A stretch of 10,266 bases of DNA, taken from NCBI GenBank assembly GCA_021792355.1, contig JAJYUV010000033.1:1-10266 (forward strand), written 5' to 3'. The position numbers and the translations under genes were made by a program. Shown here piece after piece: positions 6,108 through 10,266 of the stretch (positions are counted from its first letter, which is position 1; every line of letters begins with the position of its first letter). The stretch is from Thermoplasmata archaeon. Lineage in GTDB: Archaea; Thermoplasmatota; Thermoplasmata; Thermoplasmatales; GCA-001856825. Under the pieces are notes generated by a model, which made no database searches, was not told the DNA's origin, and saw only the letters and a list, made by a program, of their open reading frames with translations.

Positions 6108-6470
6108 TTACTTGTCTAGATCAATCAGTTCAATGAGAACAGAAGCGACTCTTCCCTCCTTATTAAATAGTCCATAAACCCCGTAAATACCATCCCCAAA
6201 TCCGCTTGGAAATGCGACACCTAATCCTGTATGTCCAGAGGGGTGGACAAGTTGATGTTTTTGTATATTTTCATAGGTTAGTGCATCCTTCATATCGTCA
6301 TCAACATAGCAGGGATCACATACCATCAATTGACCAGAATCAACTCCTGCAACACCAAGTTTGATGTACTTGCGATCCCCAATAATTATCTCTTCAACAT
6401 TCGGATCTGGAAAATCTCCATCCATACTAAATTCATAATCTTCCGCTGTTTCTTCCGGTATATTACTCAT
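6108..6470 (-). CDS. 120-residue protein with VDSGQLMVCDPCY motif, function unknown
   Basis: The protein starts at ATG 6470, with AAGGAGG 5 bases upstream; the same frame is open further upstream, but without a good ribosome binding site. The N-terminus is acidic (1-30). The rest looks like a compact beta-rich domain with two notable motifs: AGVDSGQLMVCDPCYVDD (41-58) and GVAFPSGFGDGIYGVYG (84-100). Small proteins with this kind of VDSGQ...CDPCY and GDGxYxVY pairing recur in phages and bacteria, but I know no established function. Two cysteines four residues apart could bind metal or be chance. The gene has its own strong promoter (6512-6539), which overlaps the end of the endonuclease gene, and ends at the bidirectional terminator. 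It appears to travel with the endonuclease gene. Confidence 0.75.
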   Translation of the reverse strand: MSNIPEETAEDYEFSMDGDFPDPNVEEIIIGDRKYIKLGVAGVDSGQLMVCDPCYVDDDMKDALTYENIQKHQLVHPSGHTGLGVAFPSGFGDGIYGVYGLFNKEGRVASVLIELIDLDK

Positions 6471-6511
6471 CACACCCTCCTTGATTAATAGTTTAAATAC
6501 CTGATAATTTA

Positions 6512-6539
6512 ATTGTACCACACATACATGGGTTGTCAA
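6512..6539 (-). promoter_or_regulatory. Strong promoter of the 120-residue gene
   Basis: Minus-strand TTGACA (6534-6539) is followed after 16 bases by TACAAT (6512-6517), with TGG just before it (extended -10). Transcription would start near 6505 and give a leader of about 35 bases with the AAGGAGG site. The -35 box overlaps the stop codon of the upstream endonuclease gene (6536-6538) and a palindromic site. Confidence 0.8.
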
Positions 6540-6554
6540 CCCACAGTTGACAAC
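6532..6554. promoter_or_regulatory. Twin GTTGWCAAC sites, probable operator
   Basis: GTTGTCAAC (6532-6540) and GTTGACAAC (6546-6554) are each palindromic around the central base and are exact reverse complements of each other, with centres 14 bp apart. The left site covers the -35 box of the 120-residue gene promoter, so a bound repressor would block polymerase. The repressor is unknown. Confidence 0.45.
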
Positions 6555-8248
6555 TCATGTCGAACATACTTCTTCTGCTTCAAACTAAACAGTCTAAACC
6601 ATCCATTAATTCTCGCATTTTCTTGTTCAGAAAGCGTGTCGTCAAACCAATCCAGTTGTTCTTCCATTCGATGTTTCATCATTAAATGTCGAGACACAAA
6701 TCCTACAGGAGAGATATACCCATAAAAGACAGATTCCGTATCAGGGAGTTCCACAAATCCTGATTTCAAGTAACTCACTCCACTCCCATGTCGAGGATCG
6801 ACAAAGGTGTAAAGAGGTTTTCCATTGGAAAAATTCTCCATAAAATGATTCATAAGTTTTGATGTTCCTCCCTGAATCCGATCTTTGAATGCCAGACGAG
6901 CCAATTCCCACCGATCATTAAATTCCTTGAAAGTTGCGACCGCTCCAATGTTATTATCAGAATCCACAAGAGCCAGGTTAACAGACCCGATAGAACTTCC
7001 TTGAAGATGGTATTGATTCAAAAAATCACTCGCATCCTCAGCATCCATCCCATATACCGTATATTGACGGGCTCCTATTGAAATTGTATTCCCAAACTTC
7101 GCCATCAACATATTCTTGATGACAGGAGATTTTTCCTCCCACTCGAAATCCCAAAAGAAAAGTCGGGAAGGAGTTTCCTCTTTCATCTTTTGGAGAAAAT
7201 ATTTATCGGAATTATACCGCTCACTCCCCCAAAAGGAAGACAGGATAACAACATTCTCACAGTGATTATTTAATCCATTTTCTTCAAGAAATTTCCTCAC
7301 ATCTTTTGTGTAGGGAGACAGAAAATGATCCCGAGGTCTTTCTACTTCTTTAGGAAGCCACTCCTTGAAAAAGAGTTTCTTCTGACGTGAGAAATTGCAT
7401 TTCCGGCATGTCCTCACAATATTATAGTTATTATTTGTTCCCCCAATCTCTTTATCAAGCGGGATAAGATGTTCAATGGTGATTGCTGAAGATTCTGATG
7501 AATCAGCGGAGGATAGTTTCACGTTGCAAAAGTAGCAGTACCTCTCTTGCCAACGATAAAGATGTTGAAGATGTTCTCCATCAACTTCTCCTTCAACCCC
7601 TAATTTCTTACACCGAAAGTTGTTGTGTCTCTTTTCAAAATAAGTAGGGTTGTTTGCTTTCTTTTCTTTTAATTTGCTGATATATTGGGGTGTTCGTCTC
7701 TTATTTTGACAATACTGGTTGTGGTACTCTCGAGCTTTCTTCAACTTCTCAGGGTCAAGCTCAGATCGAGGAATATATACCACCTTAACTTTTCCTTCCA
7801 GCCTTCGTTGTCGAACTTTTTCCTTGATACGCTCACGATATTCTGGATCATTCTGATACCGCTCACGCATGGATTGTTTGTTCCGCTCTTTACTCTCAAT
7901 GGAACGGTTGACTTTATGGGTCTTCCGATATTCTTTACAATATTCATTTAGTTCTTCCTTCCTGCTTTCTCTAAACTCTTTTCCATACTCTTCTCTTAAA
8001 GTCTCCCGACAAGATCGGCATTTCCAGATATCTCCCTTGAACGCCCTCTTTTTCTGAAACTGATCGTAAGACTTCATTTGATGACAGATTCCACATTCTT
8101 TATCTTGCTCTCGTAGAGTCTTTCTCTTAAGATCCCGTTTTTCCTTAGCACAAACCTTACACCATCCCTGCAACCCATCACGGGATGTTCCATTTACTCC
8201 AAATTCAGAGGAATCTTTTGAAAGACGACAAACAGGACAAGTTTTCAT
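6536..8248 (-). CDS. HNH homing endonuclease-like protein with Vsr-like and GNAT-like C-terminal regions
   Basis: This 570-residue protein probably cuts DNA site-specifically and promotes its own spread. Two zinc-finger-like knuckles open it: C4/C7 with C30/C33, and C52/C55 with C77/C80. A long basic helical stretch (82-215) could bind DNA. The HNH domain is at about 236-290: CYFC (238-241), IEHLIPL with E259 and H260, N276, and CRKCN (281-285). A region at 360-400 (FFWDFEWEEK, IGARQYTV) resembles the Vsr-like nuclease part of phage endonucleases, perhaps degenerate. Residues 395-515 (FLNQYHLQG, WELARLAF, GGTSKLMNHF, VDPRHGSG) resemble the GNAT-like part of the same proteins. The tail (EQENARINGWFRLFSLKQKKY) fits them too. 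ATG 8248 has AAGGAA about 8 bases upstream. The nuclease call is strong; the C-terminal assignments come from pattern memory. Confidence 0.8.
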   Translation of the reverse strand: MKTCPVCRLSKDSSEFGVNGTSRDGLQGWCKVCAKEKRDLKRKTLREQDKECGICHQMKSYDQFQKKRAFKGDIWKCRSCRETLREEYGKEFRESRKEELNEYCKEYRKTHKVNRSIESKERNKQSMRERYQNDPEYRERIKEKVRQRRLEGKVKVVYIPRSELDPEKLKKAREYHNQYCQNKRRTPQYISKLKEKKANNPTYFEKRHNNFRCKKLGVEGEVDGEHLQHLYRWQERYCYFCNVKLSSADSSESSAITIEHLIPLDKEIGGTNNNYNIVRTCRKCNFSRQKKLFFKEWLPKEVERPRDHFLSPYTKDVRKFLEENGLNNHCENVVILSSFWGSERYNSDKYFLQKMKEETPSRLFFWDFEWEEKSPVIKNMLMAKFGNTISIGARQYTVYGMDAEDASDFLNQYHLQGSSIGSVNLALVDSDNNIGAVATFKEFNDRWELARLAFKDRIQGGTSKLMNHFMENFSNGKPLYTFVDPRHGSGVSYLKSGFVELPDTESVFYGYISPVGFVSRHLMMKHRMEEQLDWFDDTLSEQENARINGWFRLFSLKQKKYVRHELSTVG

Positions 8249-8295
8249 TGGAATTTCCTTTAATTAAACAAGGAATTATTTCCTTATTTAACTGT

Positions 8296-8324
8296 ATTCT
8301 ACACCCTATGTAGTTATTTGTCAA
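8296..8324 (-). promoter_or_regulatory. Promoter of the HNH endonuclease gene
   Basis: Minus-strand TTGACA (8319-8324) and TAGAAT (8296-8301) are separated by exactly 17 bases. Transcription would begin near 8290, about 40 bases before the ATG. The promoter lies just downstream of the terminator at 8349-8379, so the endonuclease gene is insulated from the gene before it. Confidence 0.75.
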
Positions 8325-8341
8325 TAAACTTGGCAAGATTC

Positions 8342-8378
8342 AGGCAATAAAAAAGCCCCTCCACAAGAGGGGCTTTTT
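8342..8378 (+). repeat. Direct repeat, right copy (terminator cassette)
   Basis: Partner of 6054-6090, in the same orientation and 2288 bp away. See the left copy for the match. Confidence 0.85.
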
Positions 8379-8379
8379 T
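8349..8379. terminator. Terminator of the 150-residue gene (second copy)
   Basis: GCCCCTC (8355-8361) pairs with GAGGGGC (8367-8373), with six A residues before and six T residues after. It works on both strands. On the minus strand it ends the 150-residue gene, three bases after its stop codon. It copies the terminator at 6061-6090 except for one loop base and one extra T. Confidence 0.88.
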
Positions 8380-8381
8380 GT

Positions 8382-8834
8382 TTAGACTTTCATTATTTTT
8401 ATTTTTCGATAATCTGGGATGGTTCCCTCGTCCATCGCCGTGTAGACTTTTTCAATAGTGGTGAGAAGGTCTTGATAGAAGTCTTCGCAGACGAGACACA
8501 GGCGGGATTCTCCGTCTTGGGCAACGATTTTCATGTGGTCATTCCCATTCACAGGATCGGCTTTCTCGGTGAGCCAAAGAGCGGGTCCGGGGAGCATATC
8601 GTGGATCAGGGTGGAAACACCTGCGGCAAAAGCGGCTCGATCTGTTTCCGTTAGATTATGGTTTTTACTGATAGTTTGGATAAAATCGACTTTAGATTCT
8701 ATTTTTCTTTCCACATAGTGAATAAGTTTTGCCATAATGGAAAAACTAAGAAATTGAAGGCCGGGCGTTTCAATCATCGTTTTCAAATCTTTTTTCACAT
8801 ACTGATTGATAAAATCACCGAGTCTGAGAATCAT
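8382..8834 (-). CDS. 150-residue protein, function unknown
   Basis: I do not recognise this protein. The start ATG 8834 is firm: AAGGAGG lies 6 bases upstream, and a consensus promoter lies about 44 bases before it. The sequence is mostly helical in character, with no signal peptide or membrane segment. It shows a basic patch (YVKKDLKTM, 12-20), an Ala-rich stretch (TDRAAFAAGVSTLIHDM, 64-80), then a likely beta region, HMKIVAQDGESRLCLVC (100-116), containing a CxxC pair at 113 and 116. One pair of cysteines alone could not form a full zinc site without other ligands. The strong promoter suggests early and abundant expression, as with small phage proteins that act on the host. The gene is divergent from the metallophosphoesterase gene and ends at its own terminator. 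Confidence 0.7.
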   Translation of the reverse strand: MILRLGDFINQYVKKDLKTMIETPGLQFLSFSIMAKLIHYVERKIESKVDFIQTISKNHNLTETDRAAFAAGVSTLIHDMLPGPALWLTEKADPVNGNDHMKIVAQDGESRLCLVCEDFYQDLLTTIEKVYTAMDEGTIPDYRKIKIMKV

Positions 8835-8877
8835 GGAAATCCTCCTTTTGAGGGATGGGTGGATAGTTATCAGATTA

Positions 8878-8905
8878 ATTATATCTCTTTTGAATCAACT
8901 GTCAA
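8878..8905 (-). promoter_or_regulatory. Consensus promoter of the 150-residue gene
   Basis: Minus-strand TTGACA (8900-8905) and TATAAT (8878-8883) both match the sigma-70/sigma-A consensus exactly, with 16 bases between. Transcription would start near 8871. ATCAACT (8894-8900) and AGTTGAT (8918-8924) form an inverted repeat reaching the -35 box, a possible operator. Confidence 0.88.
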
Positions 8906-8960
8906 GTTTCTATTGATAGTTGATATTTCTCTTGATTAAATCCTCCCCATCGCTTCCCGA

Positions 8961-8989
8961 TTGATTTTCTTTAATTGAATAAGTAGTAT
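8961..8989 (+). promoter_or_regulatory. Promoter of the metallophosphoesterase operon
   Basis: TTGATT (8961-8966) and TAGTAT (8984-8989) are 17 bases apart. Transcription would start near 8996, giving a leader of about 40 bases with GGAGG before ATG 9036. It diverges from the promoter at 8878-8905, so both could share regulation through the 55 bp between them. Confidence 0.6.
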
Positions 8990-9035
8990 CCTTTCTACAC
9001 ATCATGAAATTTTGATGAATTTTGGAGGGAGGGGA

Positions 9036-9977
9036 ATGCCTAGATACCCGGAGGATGGGGCGTTTAAAGAAGCTTATGAGTCTAGCTATTCTGATAAAGA
9101 GGTTATGGAAAAACTCGGGATTAGAGATCCTCGAAGTTATAGACGGCGTAAGAGACGTTATGAAGAGCGGAATGGTCCCTTAGAGTTCTCTAAAGCGTAC
9201 CAGGAGAATCAGCGACAGATTCCCATCAAACACCATCATAAATCCATTAATGATTTTACTGGAACAATTGTCATATTTTCTGATGCTCATTTTAGGGAAT
9301 CAGAACCTTCCGAAACTTTTACCATTCTTCTTCAAGTCTGCAAGAAATTAAAGCCTGAGTTTATTATTAATAATGGGGATGCGTTTGATGGAGCGTCATT
9401 GTCGAGATTTCCGAGAATTGGGTGGGAAGTTATTCCGACTGTTGTAGAGGAATTGAAAGAGACGAAACGTTGCTTGAATGAGATTAAAAATGCTTCTCCG
9501 ACTTCTCAACTTTTATGGTCGGTGGGAAATCATGACAACCGCATGTCAACCTTTATCTCCAACCATGCGTCCATGTTTGAGGGCGTGGAAGGATTTAAAC
9601 TTGAGGATCACTTCAAAGACTGGTTGTTTCAGTATTCTTTTTCTTTCAATGATACTTTTGTGGTAAAGCATCGTTTTGGATCAGGGATTCATGCGGCCTA
9701 TAACAATGTGTTGAAGAGTGGGTTATCCATTGCGACAGGACATACGCATCGGTTGATGGTGCGTCCATTCTCCGATTATCGAGGGGTTCGGTATGGGATT
9801 GAGTGTGGGACTGTGGCGAATCTTTATGGCGCACAATTCCATTATGCCGAAAACATGACCCGAGATTGGCAGTCTGGATTTGTGGTGGTAGGAGTTCATG
9901 AAGGAACCATCCATCCTGAGCTTGTGTCGGTGGATAAAGGGAAAGCCTTTTTCCGGGGTGAAATTTTCAAGGCGTAA
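9036..9977 (+). CDS. Calcineurin-like metallophosphoesterase with HTH-like N-terminus
   Basis: This 313-residue enzyme should hydrolyse phosphate esters with two metal ions; its substrate could be DNA, RNA or a nucleotide. The family motifs appear in order: SDAHF (D83, H85), NNGDAFDG (D115), GNHDN (N165, H166), KHRF (H212) and TGHTHR (H236, H238). All expected metal ligands are present, so it is probably active. Residues 10-45 contain SDKEVMEKLGIRDPRSYRRR, which resembles a helix-turn-helix followed by a basic helix and suggests nucleic-acid binding. ATG 9036 is chosen because GGAGG lies 7 bases upstream; the TTG at 9012 in the same frame lacks such a site. Phages often carry such enzymes near replication genes. 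The next gene follows after 10 bases in the same operon. Confidence 0.85.
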   Translation: MPRYPEDGAFKEAYESSYSDKEVMEKLGIRDPRSYRRRKRRYEERNGPLEFSKAYQENQRQIPIKHHHKSINDFTGTIVIFSDAHFRESEPSETFTILLQVCKKLKPEFIINNGDAFDGASLSRFPRIGWEVIPTVVEELKETKRCLNEIKNASPTSQLLWSVGNHDNRMSTFISNHASMFEGVEGFKLEDHFKDWLFQYSFSFNDTFVVKHRFGSGIHAAYNNVLKSGLSIATGHTHRLMVRPFSDYRGVRYGIECGTVANLYGAQFHYAENMTRDWQSGFVVVGVHEGTIHPELVSVDKGKAFFRGEIFKA

Positions 9978-9987
9978 GGAGGGTTTT

Positions 9988-10266
9988 ATGAATAAGAAAG
10001 TTGTTTCTTTCAACCGGTCTCTTTTGGAAGATTTTCTGAACACCCCCAATCAGAGTGATTTTGTTGTGAAGATGGCGGATGTGTATCGGAATGTGGAGAC
10101 ACATCTGAAAGTATGTGATAAGATTGCGAAAGATGTGTTTGGGGAAGATGTGATTCCAGAAGCGGCGGTAACGATCCATAACGTCATTATGGATTTCTTT
10201 GGATCGGAAGAAGAGAGTTTTCCAAACATTGAGTTCAAGGAGGAGACCGATGGATCAGAAGAGTGA
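9988..10266 (+). CDS. 92-residue acidic protein, function unknown
   Basis: I do not recognise this protein. It starts at ATG 9988, with AAGGAGGG just upstream; that site overlaps the stop codon of the metallophosphoesterase gene, so the two are probably co-transcribed and translationally coupled. It looks helical, with VVKMADVYRNVETHLKVCDKIAKDVF (26-51) as an amphipathic region and a very acidic tail (SEEESFPNIEFKEETDGSEE). Such small acidic phage proteins often bind a partner protein or mimic DNA, but nothing here shows that directly. The stop codon is the last three bases of the window. Confidence 0.72.
   Translation: MNKKVVSFNRSLLEDFLNTPNQSDFVVKMADVYRNVETHLKVCDKIAKDVFGEDVIPEAAVTIHNVIMDFFGSEEESFPNIEFKEETDGSEE
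10250..10266 (+). CDS. Probable start of the next gene, overlapping the previous one (partial)
   Basis: ATG 10250 lies in another frame, 6 bases after AAGGAGG (10237-10243), and reads MDQKS before the window ends. Such a strong ribosome binding site inside the end of a gene is a typical sign of an overlapping operon gene. Only 17 bases are visible, so nothing can be said about the product. Confidence 0.45.

Larger units (their letters stand above)
6054..8378 (-). mobile_element. Putative homing-endonuclease island between repeated terminators
   Basis: The segment holds two leftward genes, each with its own promoter, set between direct repeats of one terminator. Without it, the capsid gene and the 150-residue gene would converge on a single bidirectional terminator, a common phage arrangement. 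The endonuclease is a known type of phage mobile gene. The segment is inferred to have inserted here; its exact ends are not proven. Confidence 0.45.

Noticed and set aside
8658..8939. A 93-codon + strand ORF
   Set aside because: It lies opposite the 150-residue gene and its consensus promoter, and has no ribosome binding site.
9898..9987. An upstream in-frame extension of the 92-residue protein
   Set aside because: It would overlap the metallophosphoesterase gene, while ATG 9988 has an excellent AAGGAGGG site.

Overview
The window looks like part of a tailed double-stranded DNA phage genome (Caudoviricetes), or a prophage. The strongest reason is a head-assembly cassette on the + strand, in order: prohead protease, a very charged scaffold-like protein, and an HK97-type major capsid protein. 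Most start codons have strong AAGGAG-type ribosome binding sites, and several promoters are close to the bacterial housekeeping consensus. The host therefore uses ordinary sigma-70/sigma-A signals, but nothing in the sequence names it.

Layout. Positions 1-984 (- strand) hold most of a GT-B glycosyltransferase cut off by the window edge. Positions 985-2367 are about 1.4 kb without a convincing large gene: T-rich DNA with many hairpins, an 18-bp perfect palindrome, a nested stem-loop block, a 43-codon candidate small ORF followed by a terminator, an inverted pair of DnaA-box-like sites, and a three-hairpin block ending in a second terminator. Positions 2368-6040 are the head cassette, closed by a bidirectional terminator. 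Positions 6108-8248 (- strand) carry a 120-residue protein of unknown function and a 570-residue HNH homing-endonuclease-like protein, each with its own promoter. Positions 8382-8834 (- strand) encode a 150-residue unknown protein. A short divergent promoter region leads to + strand genes at 9036-10266: a metallophosphoesterase with a basic helix-turn-helix-like N-terminus, a small acidic protein, and the first codons of a further overlapping gene.

How the parts relate. The protease, scaffold and capsid genes form the standard procapsid assembly set: the scaffold guides shell formation, and the protease then clears it. The HNH gene and the 120-residue gene lie between two nearly identical copies of one terminator (6054-6090 and 8342-8378, one mismatch in 37 bp). 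This suggests a mobile island that duplicated or brought in a terminator when it landed just after the capsid gene. This region and the right end are visibly more AT-rich than the capsid genes.

The most unusual parts are the structured non-coding region at 1000-2367, the HNH / Vsr-like / GNAT-like domain combination, and the twin GTTGWCAAC sites that overlap the end of the endonuclease gene and the -35 box of the next gene.
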